Part shown: in pieces, positions 45,960 through 54,377 of the stretch
Position numbering within the stretch: position 1 is the first letter of the stretch
Layout of the letters: each line of letters starts with the position of its first letter
From: Paraburkholderia kururiensis JCM 10599 = LMG 19447
GTDB taxonomy: Bacteria > Pseudomonadota > Gammaproteobacteria > Burkholderiales > Burkholderiaceae
Assembly (NCBI RefSeq): GCF_003986935.1
Contig: NZ_RJZE01000002.1
Span: forward strand, 358,743-422,742
Direction: 5' to 3'
Length of the DNA stretch: 64,000 nt
Made by a program: the position numbers and the translations under genes
Notes under the pieces: model-generated
What the model was told of the DNA's origin: nothing
Seen by the model: the letters and a program-made list of their open reading frames with translations, nothing else
The model's database searches: none

Positions 45960-46003
45960 CGATCCCTGTGACGATCCCCGTGACGATCCCTGTGACCATC
46001 CTC
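45956..46003 (+). repeat. Four copies of a 12-base repeat GTGACGATCCCT at the start of rfbD
   Basis: Units start at 45956, 45968, 45980 and 45992: GTGACGATCCCT, GTGACGATCCCC, GTGACGATCCCT, and the diverged GTGACCATCCTC. A truncated GTGACG follows at 46004. Each unit adds Val-Thr-Ile-Pro in frame and one more GTG. Confidence 0.93.
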
Positions 46004-46876
46004 GTGACGGGCGCGGGCGGCCAGGTGGGCCAGGAGCTCGTGCGGCGTGCCGGGCAGCATGCGTTGGTCGGGCTGTCGCGCGCGCAGCTCGATATCGCCG
46101 ATATGGACGCGGTGCGCGCCGCGCTGGCCGCGCATCGCGCGAGTGTGGTCATCAACGCGGCCGCCTGGACGGCGGTGGATCGCGCCGAAAGCGAACCGGA
46201 GGCCGCCTGGCGCGCGAACCACGACGGCCCAGCGACGCTCGCTGCGGCCTGTGCCGAAGCCGGGATTGCCCTGTTTCATCTGTCGACCGACTACGTGTTC
46301 GACGGCCGTGCACCGGGCGCCTATGCGGAAACTGCGGAGGTAGCGCCGCTCGGCGTCTACGGCATGAGCAAATGGGCCGGCGAACAGGCGGTGCGCGCGC
46401 ATCTGCCGGACCGGCATCTGATCGTGCGGGTCGCGTGGGTATTCGGCGCGTACGGCGGCAACTTCGTGCGCACCATGCTGCGCATTGGCCAGGAGCGCGA
46501 CGTGGCGCGCGTCGTCGCCGACCAGTACGGCGGCCCGACCTATGCGGGCGCCATCGCCGACGCCTTGCTGTCGATCGCCGCGCGCCATCTCGCAGGCGAG
46601 CCGCTTGCCTCTGGCACCTACCATTTGTGCGGCACGCCCGTCACGACCTGGCATGGGTTCGCGCAAACGATCTTCACCGCCGCGCAGCGTGCCGGGCTGC
46701 TCGCGCGCACGCCGCTCGTTCAGCCCATCCTGAGCTCGGCGTATCCGCTGCCGGCGCCGCGGCCGGCCAATTCGTCGCTCGACTGCACGCGGCTGCGCGA
46801 GCGCTTCGGCATCGAAGCCCCGCCGTGGATGGCGGGTTTGAGCGAAACGCTCGACATCTGGAAGCGAACCTCATGA
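45956..46876 (+). CDS. rfbD: dTDP-4-dehydrorhamnose reductase with repeat-expanded N-terminus
   Basis: This is a 306-residue SDR-type reductase. The NAD(P) loop is 'VTGAGGQVG', the catalytic YxxxK is in 'GVYGMSKWAGE', and 'STDYVFDG' is typical. It reduces the 4-keto group to give dTDP-L-rhamnose. The normal N-terminus (xTILVTGA) is preceded here by three extra VTIP units from a 12-base tandem repeat, so GTG codons at 45956, 45968, 45980 and 45992 are all possible starts. The first overlaps the rfbC stop (GTGA) and the last restores the usual family length. 45956 is listed as the longest form. Confidence 0.93.
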   Translation: MTIPVTIPVTIPVTILVTGAGGQVGQELVRRAGQHALVGLSRAQLDIADMDAVRAALAAHRASVVINAAAWTAVDRAESEPEAAWRANHDGPATLAAACAEAGIALFHLSTDYVFDGRAPGAYAETAEVAPLGVYGMSKWAGEQAVRAHLPDRHLIVRVAWVFGAYGGNFVRTMLRIGQERDVARVVADQYGGPTYAGAIADALLSIAARHLAGEPLASGTYHLCGTPVTTWHGFAQTIFTAAQRAGLLARTPLVQPILSSAYPLPAPRPANSSLDCTRLRERFGIEAPPWMAGLSETLDIWKRTS

Positions 46877-47943
46877 ACCATCGTCCGCAGCACGTGCTCG
46901 TCACCGGCGGCGCCGGCTTCATCGGCGCCAATTTCGTCCGCCACCTGCTGGCGACCGATCCACACGTGAAGATCGTCACGCTCGATCTGCTGACCTACGC
47001 CGGCAGGCTCGACAACCTTGCCGACCTGCCGGACGAGGACCGGCACCGGCTCGTGGTCGGCGACATCTGCGACAGGCAACTGGTCGATGCTTTGTTGCGC
47101 GAGCACGCAATCGACACGGTCGTCCATTTCGCCGCCGAGAGTCACGTGGACCGCTCGATCGCAGGGCCCGGCGAGTTCGTCCGCACCAACGTCGTGGGCA
47201 CCGCGACCCTGCTCGAAGCCGCGCGGCAGTACTGGTTCGGCGAGCAGCGTCTTGACGCCGCCACCGTGCGGGCGCAACGACGCTTTCATCACATCGGCAC
47301 CGACGAGGTCTACGGCACGCTCGGGCCCAACGATCCGTCGTTTTCCGAAACGACCCGCTACGCGCCCAATTCGCCGTATTCGGCCAGCAAGGCCGGCTCC
47401 GATCATCTGGTGCGCGCCTACTGGCACACGTACGGATTGCCGGTCACGACGACCAACTGCTCGAACAACTACGGCCCGCTCCAGCACGACGAAAAATTTG
47501 TCCCAACGGTCATCCGCAGTTGTATCGAAGGCACGCGCATCCCGGTGTACGGCGACGGCTCGAACATCCGCGACTGGCTGTTCGTCGACGACCATTGCCG
47601 CGCCATCGACACGGTCGTGCGCCGCGGCGCCCCAGGCGAGACCTACAACGTCGGCGGCTGCAACGAATGGCGAAACATCGATATCGTGCGACTGATCTGT
47701 GCGCTGATGGACGAGCACCGGCCGGATGGCGCGCCGCATGCGGGGCTGATCCAGTTCGTGACCGATCGGCCCGGACACGACTGGCGCTACGCGATCGACG
47801 CGGGCAAGATCATCGACGAACTCGGTTGGCGGCCTCAGGAGAACTTCGAGAGTGGGATTCGCAAAACACTGACGTGGAATCGGGGACGGATAAAAACCTG
47901 GCATGGCATTGACGAGTTCAGCATCTGGCCGTGTGCCGATTGA
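46873..47943 (+). CDS. rfbB: dTDP-glucose 4,6-dehydratase with altered C-terminus
   Basis: This is a 356-residue extended SDR. The NAD loop 'VTGGAGFIGANFVRHLL', 'HFAAESHVDRSI', 'TDEVYGTLG', the catalytic 'YSASKAGSDH' and 'NNYGPLQHDEKFVP' are all present. It converts dTDP-glucose to dTDP-4-keto-6-deoxyglucose. The ATG overlaps rfbD by four bases. The last 20 or so residues, after 'ESGIRKTLTW', do not match the family tail; the final dozen are the antisense reading of an IS3 transposase remnant. The core is complete, so activity is likely but stability may be changed. Confidence 0.93.
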   Translation: MNHRPQHVLVTGGAGFIGANFVRHLLATDPHVKIVTLDLLTYAGRLDNLADLPDEDRHRLVVGDICDRQLVDALLREHAIDTVVHFAAESHVDRSIAGPGEFVRTNVVGTATLLEAARQYWFGEQRLDAATVRAQRRFHHIGTDEVYGTLGPNDPSFSETTRYAPNSPYSASKAGSDHLVRAYWHTYGLPVTTTNCSNNYGPLQHDEKFVPTVIRSCIEGTRIPVYGDGSNIRDWLFVDDHCRAIDTVVRRGAPGETYNVGGCNEWRNIDIVRLICALMDEHRPDGAPHAGLIQFVTDRPGHDWRYAIDAGKIIDELGWRPQENFESGIRKTLTWNRGRIKTWHGIDEFSIWPCAD

Positions 47944-48174
47944 CCGGTTCACAACGAACCCGTCGAAGCAGTCTATTACCGGCGACAGATGCACCTTGCC
48001 GGCAGGGATCTGGAATTCGGTGATGTCAGTGAGCCATTTCTGATTCGGGGCGGCTGCACGGAAATCACGATTGATGAGATTCTCCGGAGCGGGAGTGATT
48101 TCTCCACGATAGGAGCCATAGCGATGTGGGCTGGTCGATGCAGCGGCCAGGCCTTCCTGTCGCATCAAACGTCG
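47908..48174 (-). mobile_element. IS3-family transposase (OrfB) remnant
   Basis: On the minus strand this encodes part of an IS3-family transposase: 'RRLMRQEGLAA', then 'SYRGEITPAPENLINRDF', 'QKWLTDITEFQIPAGKVHL' and 'SPVIDCFDGFVV'. The first catalytic Asp of the DDE triad is the one in 'LTDITEF'. The rest of the transposase, including the last Asp and Glu, is missing. The left end overlaps the end of rfbB antisense, and on the right the frame runs straight into an immunity-protein fragment. Confidence 0.87.
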
Positions 48175-48585
48175 CACGACTTTCGGCAGATAGAGCATCC
48201 ACCCGACGCCGGGCTTGTCATCAAACACCTCGTGCGGAAAATACTCCCGCGATGAGACAGACACATAGACCGGCGAGTAGGTCGATACGATTTCACCGAC
48301 GATCTCCGCCACGTCGGCGTAGCTGCGAAGGCCTGCGGCAACCTCGCGCGGGCGTGGCAATGCCACCTCAATTTCGCCGGGGAGCGTCTTCGAATCGATG
48401 GCAAGTTTTAGCGTCGCACGGTCTGCCTCGCCAACATGACCGTTCCAGAAGCCGAACACTTTCGGTCGGTCCATCTTCGTTTCGTACCGCTGTGCCAATA
48501 CGGCAAGAACGGCTGTCGACGGAATGCCCGGACTTTCGTACATCCGGGACAGGCGCGCTTCTTCCTCGGTGTCCGCCTTGAGATA
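48175..48585 (-). pseudogene. Truncated Imm52-type immunity protein gene
   Basis: The minus-strand frame encodes 137 residues matching the middle and C-terminal part of Imm52, an immunity family for polymorphic toxins. Matching segments include 'PKVFGFWNGHVGE', 'GEIEVALPRPREV', 'IVSTYSPVYVSVSSREYF' and 'FDDKPGVGWMLYLPKVV'. After 'KVV' the frame enters the IS3 remnant, so the natural C-terminus is lost. Just before the tyrosine that starts this segment an in-frame TGA (48586-48588) interrupts it; the family usually has Trp there, so a TGG to TGA change is likely. No toxin gene (typically a Tox-REase-5 or related effector) is nearby. Confidence 0.75.
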
Positions 48586-48837
48586 TCACTCATATTTCCA
48601 TGTGTGTCAGGACGTACGCGCGAATTCGATTTATCTCGTCGCCGCGCCCATTGAGCGCACTCGCGCTGTCGCGCGGTGAATTCTTCGGCCGCCAGATCGA
48701 GGTTTTCCTGGTGCTGGACGCGGCTGGGTGGGACCTGGCCGACAAATTTGTTGGCTAGGTGCCGCAACGACGGGCAGCGGCACCTGGCGCCATGTTCGGC
48801 AAATGGCCGAACGGTTTTGATGCTGTGATGGCCAGTT

Positions 48838-49952
48838 CTATTTTTCGGGCATCGCGATTTGCCCATCCATCGCCGGCCAGTCGGAATACCCTGTCGAGTC
48901 GCCGCCATACCAGTATTCCTTTGGCGCTTCGGCAAGCGGCGCGCCGGTCCGGAGCCGATTAATCAAGTCCGGGTTGGCTATGAACGGGCGGCCGATGCTG
49001 AAAAGATCAGCGCCGCCCTGGGCCAGGGTACGCTGCGCGACGTCGAGCGTGTATTGATTATTGGCGATGTAGAAACCGCCAAAACGCTTTCGGAGCGCGA
49101 CGAAATCCACGCCGCCGGTGGCCCGGCTTGTCTGCGTCTGACCTTCGATGGCATGGACATAGAGCAGGCCAAGCTTCGAGAGCTCGTCCAGGTAACGGCC
49201 AAACGTCTCCATCGGATTGCTGTCGGGCGGTGTTTCACCTGGGGCAGTCGTGATGGGTGAAATGCGGATGCCGACGCGGTCCGCACCCCAGACGTCGATG
49301 ACCGCGCGAACGACTGCCAGCGGGAAACGCAACCGGTTTTCGACCGGGCCGCCATATTCATCGGTGCGATGGTTCGTGCTGTCGCGGACAAACTGTTCCA
49401 GCAGGTAGTTGTTGGCTGAATGCACCTCAACACCGTCGAAGCGGGCCGCCTTGGCGTTCGCGGCCGCCCGGCGATAATCCTCGACGATGGCCGGAATCTC
49501 GTCGCTTTCCAGCGCACGGGGAGCACGAAATCCTTCATGCCGTCGTGTACGCGGATCTGGCCTTTTGGACGGATTGCGCTCGGTGCGACCGGCAGCGCAC
49601 CACCCTGCATGTCAGGGTGCGACATCATGCCCGTGTGCCAGAGTTGCAGGAAGATGCGCCCCTCACGGCGATGCACCGCCGCAGTGATACGCGTCCATGC
49701 CGCCACCTGTTCGTCGGTCCAGATGCCCGGCGTGCGCGGATAGCCGCGCGCCTGCGCCGAAATGTTGGTCGCCTCGGTGACGATCAAGCCGGCACCGGCG
49801 CGCTGCGCATAGTAATCGGCTGCATAGTCGGGCTGCACGCCGGCATCGTCCGCGCGGCTCCTCGTCATCGGCGCCATGACGATGCGGTTTTTCAGCTGCA
49901 GGCGGCCGAAGGTGACCGGCTGCAGTATCGGACTTGTAGAGAGCGTATTCAT
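48838..49952 (-). pseudogene. Alkene reductase (Old Yellow Enzyme family), frameshifted
   Basis: The N-terminal part (ATG at 49952) has 'GRLQLKNRIVMAPMTRSRA' and 'LQLWHTGMMSHPDMQ'; the C-terminal part has 'HSANNYLLEQF', 'RTDEYGGPVENRLRF' and 'FSIGRPFIANPDLI', all classic for NADPH-dependent FMN alkene reductases. The frame is lost at a run of four G on the plus strand, 49518-49521; adding one base restores 'PRALESDEIPAIVEDYRR' and a protein of about 371 residues. It is a genuine 1-base deletion or a sequencing error. The gene follows the semialdehyde dehydrogenase on the same strand. Confidence 0.9.
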
Positions 49953-50008
49953 GATTTCGATCCCTTGCTGACTTCGACAATGAATGGGCTAACCAAAGCG
50001 GCGGTGAA

Positions 50009-51412
50009 TCAATCCACCGTTTTGGCCCAGACTGCCTGGGCGTTGGTGAATTCGCGCAGACCGAAATGCGACAGTTCGCGCCCGTAGCCGCTCTTCTTCA
50101 CCCCGCCCACGGGAATACGCGGGTTCGAAGCAGAAAAGCCGTTGATGAACACCCCGCCCGTTTCCAGCCGACGCGCGATTCGCTGCGCGCGCGCGACGTC
50201 GCCCGTCCAGAGGCTTCCGCCCAGGCCGTAGTCGCTGGCATTGGCAAGTTCGATGGCCTGCTCGACGTCGTCCGCGATCGTGATCGGGGCGACCGGCCCG
50301 AAGGTCTCCTCGTCGAACACGGCCATGCCAGGGGCGACATTTGCGAGGACCGTCGGCTCGTAGAAGTTGCCGATCCCTTCGATTTTCTTGCCGCCGAGGA
50401 GCAGCGTCGCTCCCGCGTCGAGTGTGCGTTGTACTTGCCGGTGCAGCTCGTCGCGCAGGTCGGCGCGCGCCATCGGCCCCATCGTCGTCGATGGATCGAG
50501 TGGATCGCCCACCTTGATTTGCCTCGCGGCCGCGACGAATTTGCGTGTGAATTCTTCCGCGATGGGCCTTTCGACAATGAAGCGCTTGGCAGCGAGACAG
50601 ACCTGACCGGCGTTCTGGAAACGCGCTTCGATCGCGGCTTTGACGGCGAGGTCAATGTTCGCGTCGGCCAACACGATGAATGCGTCGGCACCGCCGAGTT
50701 CCAGCAGGCTCTTCTTGAGCGCCTTCCCGGCGATGGACGCGACGGCCGCGCCCGCGCGCATGCTGCCCGTCAACGTGACCGCCGCCACGCGCGGATCTTC
50801 GATCACGTGAGCGACCGTCTCGTTGTCGGCGTTCAGGTTCGCGAACAACCCGACCGGAAATCCGGCTGCCTCGTAGACGTCCTGCAACGCGTACGCCGAT
50901 CCCATCACATTGGGCGCGTGCTTCAGGATGAAGCCATTGCCCGACAGCATGATCGGTGCGGCGGCACGAATGACCTGCCAGAACGGAAAGTTCCACGGCA
51001 TGACCGCGAGGATGGAACCGATGGGAAGAAAGGACACGTAGACCTGGTCATCGCCCTCCACCGGCGCGGGCTCGTCCGCAAGAATGGCGGGACCGTGTTC
51101 GGCGATCCAGTCGATCGTGGCGGCACACTTTTCGACCTCCGCGCGCGCGGCGGCAAGCGTCTTGCCCATTTCCGCGGTAATCAGCGAGGCGAGCGCTTCG
51201 GACCGGTCACGCAGCGTCGCGGACAGCCGGCGGTAAGCCGCCACGCGCTCCGTCATCGGCGTGGCGCGCCAGAGCCGGTAGGCCGCAGCGTTGGCCTCGA
51301 GCATGCGTTCGACCTCGTCGGGGGTCTGGAACGCATAGGTGGCGACCAGTTCGCCGGTTGCAGGGTTGCGCGAGATCGCGCTATCGATGAAGGGGGTGTT
51401 CGGGTTAGACAT
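50009..51412 (-). CDS. Succinate-semialdehyde dehydrogenase-type aldehyde dehydrogenase
   Basis: This 467-residue protein has 'MPWNFPFWQVIR', 'ILKHAPNVMG', 'LTGSMRAG', the catalytic Glu in 'LLELGGADAFIV' and the catalytic Cys in 'NAGQVCLAAKRF'. These fit the SSADH/GabD-like group. The ATG at 51412 is preceded by GGAGGCAAAC. With an alkene reductase downstream and an XRE regulator upstream it may form a small detoxification operon, now partly broken by the frameshift in the reductase. Confidence 0.92.
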   Translation of the reverse strand: MSNPNTPFIDSAISRNPATGELVATYAFQTPDEVERMLEANAAAYRLWRATPMTERVAAYRRLSATLRDRSEALASLITAEMGKTLAAARAEVEKCAATIDWIAEHGPAILADEPAPVEGDDQVYVSFLPIGSILAVMPWNFPFWQVIRAAAPIMLSGNGFILKHAPNVMGSAYALQDVYEAAGFPVGLFANLNADNETVAHVIEDPRVAAVTLTGSMRAGAAVASIAGKALKKSLLELGGADAFIVLADANIDLAVKAAIEARFQNAGQVCLAAKRFIVERPIAEEFTRKFVAAARQIKVGDPLDPSTTMGPMARADLRDELHRQVQRTLDAGATLLLGGKKIEGIGNFYEPTVLANVAPGMAVFDEETFGPVAPITIADDVEQAIELANASDYGLGGSLWTGDVARAQRIARRLETGGVFINGFSASNPRIPVGGVKKSGYGRELSHFGLREFTNAQAVWAKTVD

Positions 51413-51503
51413 GTTTGCCTCCGTGGCCGTAAGGACAGTGGAAATCACTGCACTGGCGTCACTGTAGGCAAATCGGATCGCGCGAATAAGGCGTCTTGTG
51501 ATC

Positions 51504-52310
51504 CTATGAGTCGGGGTCCCCGGCAGCGTGTCTCGGGATGTAGGTCACGAGCGACAGATCCGGTCTCCCCGCGGGAGTCAGCGCCACGTAGGTGAACTCG
51601 ACGTGGCCGCCTGCCGGATGGCGAAGCCGCTTCTCGCCTTCGTCGAAGCCTTTCACGTCGGTGTCTTGCCACCACGCACGAAACTCGGGGCTCAATGTCG
51701 AAAGCTCGTCAATGAGGCGGTCGAACGGCGCCTTGTCCTGCGCCTGGGCCCGCGCGGCCCGAAAGTTCGAAATCATGCCTCGCGACATCTGCTCCCAGTC
51801 GAGAATCAGCGTGCGGTAGGGCTTGTAAAGAAAAAGCAGGCGAAGCGTATTGCGCTCGTGCGGTTGCAGCGAGCCATAGTCGACGAACAGATCGGCGATG
51901 GCATCGTTCCAGGCGAGGATGTCGAGCCGCGTGTTGCGCACGTAAGCGGGCACATTGATCGATTGAACAAGCAGTTCAAGGCCCTCGCTCACGCCGCTTC
52001 CGGTCGCGATCTGGGGAAGCTCACGGGACGACAGGGCGAAGAGGTGCGCTGATTCGACAGGATCGAGCCCAAGCACGCGGGCGATTCTGCGCAGCGCATC
52101 GGCCGACGGCTGGATATCGCGCCCCTGCTCGAGCCAGGTGTACCAACTGACGCTGACGCCCGCGAGCACGGCGACTTCTTCGCGACGCAGACCAGGCGTG
52201 CGGCGAGGCCCCTCGGGCAGACCGAAGGCGGCGGGCTGCAGGCGACCGCGGCGGCTCGAAAGAAACGCACCAAGCTCACGTCGCTGTTCAGGAGACGGTC
52301 TTCTTGACAT
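51504..52310 (-). CDS. XRE family regulator with MmyB-like ligand domain
   Basis: This is a 268-residue protein. The N-terminal HTH has 'TPGLRREEVAVLAGVSVSWYTWLEQGR', and the rest fits the MmyB-like ligand-binding domain ('NVPAYVRNTRLDILAWNDA', ending 'LSLVTYIPRH'). Such regulators often control adjacent short-chain or aldehyde dehydrogenases in actinomycetes and proteobacteria. It lies upstream of, and on the same strand as, the dehydrogenase. It starts at the ATG at 52310. Confidence 0.9.
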   Translation of the reverse strand: MSRRPSPEQRRELGAFLSSRRGRLQPAAFGLPEGPRRTPGLRREEVAVLAGVSVSWYTWLEQGRDIQPSADALRRIARVLGLDPVESAHLFALSSRELPQIATGSGVSEGLELLVQSINVPAYVRNTRLDILAWNDAIADLFVDYGSLQPHERNTLRLLFLYKPYRTLILDWEQMSRGMISNFRAARAQAQDKAPFDRLIDELSTLSPEFRAWWQDTDVKGFDEGEKRLRHPAGGHVEFTYVALTPAGRPDLSLVTYIPRHAAGDPDS

Positions 52311-52417
52311 AGGCGTCGAATCGCGAAACCGGCGTACGTGCCGAAAACTCATGCATTGTATTTGAAGTGCTAACCGATCGTGGCTGTTCGCAGCGCTCCG
52401 GTGATGCTGGAAGCATT

Positions 52418-52546
52418 CAAGTTGACCACCGGATCCTTCGTCGCTTCCGATCATCCATTTCGGTGACTAGATGCTTGCCAAAATGGGCGTGCACAAAATC
52501 CACGAAGACGCGCACCTTCGGCGTCATTTTTCGACTGCTGGGCCAC
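52418..52546 (-). pseudogene. C-terminal remnant of a LysR regulator
   Basis: The minus strand reads 'SSRKMTPKVRVFVDFVHAHFG' and then a basic tail to a TGA at 52418. 'TPKVRVFVDF' is the usual end of LysR-type regulators. The frame is cut at 52546/52547 where an IS end begins, so the rest of the gene has been lost. Confidence 0.75.
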
Positions 52547-52680
52547 TGTTGATTTGCACGGAAGCCGGACCCACGGGGGTGCGGACAAAATCCTGGACTA
52601 TCTGGAGGTAGTCCGTGTACTCGTACGAAGACCGCATTCGAGCAGTTCAGCTCTATCTGAAGTTGGGCAAGCGCTCATTC
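52547..52680 (+). mobile_element. 5' end of an IS3-type element (OrfA N-terminus)
   Basis: The fragment starts at a plausible IS end (TGTTGATTTGCACGGAAGCC) directly after the LysR remnant. It encodes about 20 residues, 'YSYEDRIRAVQLYLKLGKRS', which fit the start of OrfA in an IS3-family subgroup. The OrfB remnant at 47908-48174 may come from the same type of element. It stops abruptly near 52680 where other IS sequence begins. Confidence 0.65.
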
Positions 52681-52699
52681 CAACGGAGAAAAGGAAGTC

Positions 52700-52918
52700 A
52701 TGAAGACGAGCCGGTTTACCGACGAACAGATGGTCACCATCCTGCGCGAGGCGGACAAGGCGCCGGTCGCTGAGGCCGCGAAGAAGCACGGGATCAGCGA
52801 GCAAACCATTTACAACTGGCGGCAGCATTTCGGCGGCCTGGAAGACGCCGATGTGAAGCGGCTCAAGCAACTCAAGCAAGAGAATGCGCGGCTGAAGAAG
52901 ATGCTTGCCGAGCGCGAT
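52700..52918 (+). mobile_element. Truncated IS3-family OrfA
   Basis: The ATG at 52700 (GGAGAAAAGGAAGTC before it) starts a HTH_Tnp_1-type OrfA: 'FTDEQMVTILREADKAPVAE', 'HGISEQTIYNWRQHFGG', and a leucine-zipper-like helix 'RLKQLKQENARLKKMLAERD'. After Asp at about 52918 the sequence diverges into unrelated bases, so OrfA has lost its end and OrfB is missing. The first of several nested fragments in this locus. Confidence 0.8.
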
Positions 52919-53066
52919 TCCGTCCGCGTTGGACGATATTCCGCACGAGCCGAACGAAGCACAACTAGTTCAGTGCGTCATCGCGGTCACATGCTAGCCT
53001 CGATATGACCTGCTCCCCGCGTTTAGTACGGTGACGGTGTAGAGTCCGTTCCAGAGAGGAACGGCA

Positions 53067-53327
53067 ATGAAAAAGCGATTCACCGAAGAACAAATCATCG
53101 GCATCTTGAAGGAAGCCGAGGCTGGCCTGAAGCCGGCGGAGCTGTGCCGCAAGTACGGCATATCGGAAGCGACCTACTACAACTGGAAAGCGAAGTTCGG
53201 CGGGATGACGGTCTCCGAAGCGCAGCGCCTGAAGGAACTGGAGCAGGAGAACAACAAGCTCAAGCGCCTGTTGGCCGAATCAATGCTCGACAACGCCGCG
53301 CTGAAGGACCTGCTGGCCCGAAAGTAG
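53067..53327 (+). CDS. IS3-family transposase OrfA
   Basis: This is an 86-residue HTH protein: 'FTEEQIIGILKEAEAGLKPAE', 'YGISEATYYNWKAKFGGM', then the heptad-rich 'RLKELEQENNKLKRLLAES'. It binds the IS ends, and with OrfB (by -1 frameshifting in the family) it makes the active transposase. The start follows GAGAGGAACGGCA. Confidence 0.9.
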   Translation: MKKRFTEEQIIGILKEAEAGLKPAELCRKYGISEATYYNWKAKFGGMTVSEAQRLKELEQENNKLKRLLAESMLDNAALKDLLARK

Positions 53328-53365
53328 CAAGCCCGCAGGCCAGGCGCGAAGCGGTCCGGATATTG

Positions 53366-54177
53366 ATGACCGAACGCGCCATGGGTGTTACCCGGGCCTG
53401 CGGGCTGGTGGGGATTTCGCGCTCGCTGTTTCACTACGAATCACGCCGCCGGGTTGACGACGAAGCGCTGACTGGCCGGATGATGGCCATCGCTGCGCAG
53501 AAGCGCCGTTACGGCTATCGCCGGATTCACGTGCTGTTGCAGCGGGATGGCTGCCTGGCCAACCACAAGCGCATCTGGCGCCTGTACAGCAAGGCGGGAC
53601 TGAGTGTGCCTAAGCGGCGACGCAAGCGTATTGCGGCTGTCGAGCGCACGCCGCTTCCGGTACCAACAGGCCCGAATCAGAGCTGGTCGATGGACTTCTC
53701 TATGGTCGGCGGTTTCGATGCCTGAACGTGGTCGACGACTACACACGCGAGTGCCTGGCCATCGAGGTCGATACTTCATTGCCGGGCCTACGCGTGCAGC
53801 AAGTGCTCGAGCGGCTCAGGGAGATGCGAGGCTTACCCGCATCCATCACGGTCGACAACGGGCCGCAGTTCGCTGGTAAGGTGCTGGATGCATGGGCCTA
53901 CGAAGCCGGTGTCACGCTGTCGTTCATCCGGCCTGGCAAGCCGGTGGAGAATGCCTATATCGAGAGCTTCAACGGGCGGTTCCGCGATGAATGCCTGAAC
54001 GAGCACTGGTTCGTCTCAATGCGCCACGCCAGGCGGCTGATTGAGGAATGGCGTATCGAGTACAACACCGAGCGGCCTCATAGTTCACTCGACTATCTGA
54101 CGCCCGTGCAGTTCGCCCGGGCGTACGACGCCAAGCAGCAGTTTTTAACCTCGGACTCTAACTGCAGTTCGGACTAA
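53366..54177 (+). pseudogene. IS3-family transposase OrfB, internally deleted and frameshifted
   Basis: The first part (frame through 53725) has 'YGYRRIHVLLQRDG' and the first catalytic Asp in 'NQSWSMDF'. Right after that Asp the sequence jumps to 'SMVGGFDA' and a stop, whereas the other frame continues 'GRRFRCLNVVDDYTREC', showing a short deletion with a frameshift at about 53695-53705. The second part has the other two catalytic residues in 'TVDNGPQF' and 'YIESFNGRFRDE'. The element is therefore probably immobile unless helped in trans. The reading frame is open for some codons before the ATG at 53366. Confidence 0.88.
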
Positions 54178-54190
54178 AACCGGGGGCAGG

Positions 54191-54292
54191 TCATGCCTTC
54201 GCGGCGTTGCCGAATGATTTCACGGCGGGAATTCCCGACGGCTTGGGGCGAGTCCATACCATCTCGACGATGCGCCGCACAAACGTATGGGT
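54191..54292 (-). pseudogene. Possible C-terminal remnant of an unknown gene cut by the IS
   Basis: The minus strand reads about 33 residues, including 'TFVRRIVEMVWTRPKPSG', up to a TGA that is the first three bases of the IS right end (54191-54193). Composition looks protein-like, but I cannot name the family. Confidence 0.35.
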
Positions 54293-54308
54293 TCACCGCA
54301 GCGGTTAA

Positions 54309-54322
54309 TTGATGCAGGTCAT
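54309..54322. promoter_or_regulatory. Weak FNR/ANR-like site upstream of ald
   Basis: TTGATGCAGGTCAT has a perfect left half (TTGAT) but only three of five matches in the right half to the TTGAT-N4-ATCAA consensus. It lies 55 bases before the ald start. Confidence 0.35.
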
Positions 54323-54377
54323 GTACCGGCGCCGTGCCGGAACGAGAATTCGATCGGCCAGTCTGCGGAGGTGCGGT

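Larger units (their letters stand above)
53006..54193 (+). mobile_element. Nearly complete IS3-family element (IS407-like), 1188 bp
   Basis: The element is bounded by imperfect inverted repeats: TGACCTGCTCCCCGCGTTTA at 53006 and, at the right end, the complement TGACCTGCCCCCGGTTTTAG ending at 54193. Inside are an intact orfA and a broken orfB. The three or four bases outside each end do not match, so no target duplication is visible; the flanks may have been rearranged after insertion. Confidence 0.88.

Noticed and set aside
46720..48543. A 607-codon open frame on the minus strand
   Set aside because: Its first 123 codons are the Imm52 fragment and the next 90 the IS remnant; the rest is the antisense of rfbB and rfbD, kept open by high GC.
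48589..48837. Possible toxin tail upstream of the Imm52 fragment
   Set aside because: One minus-strand frame looks helical and protein-like but matches no toxin domain that I can name.
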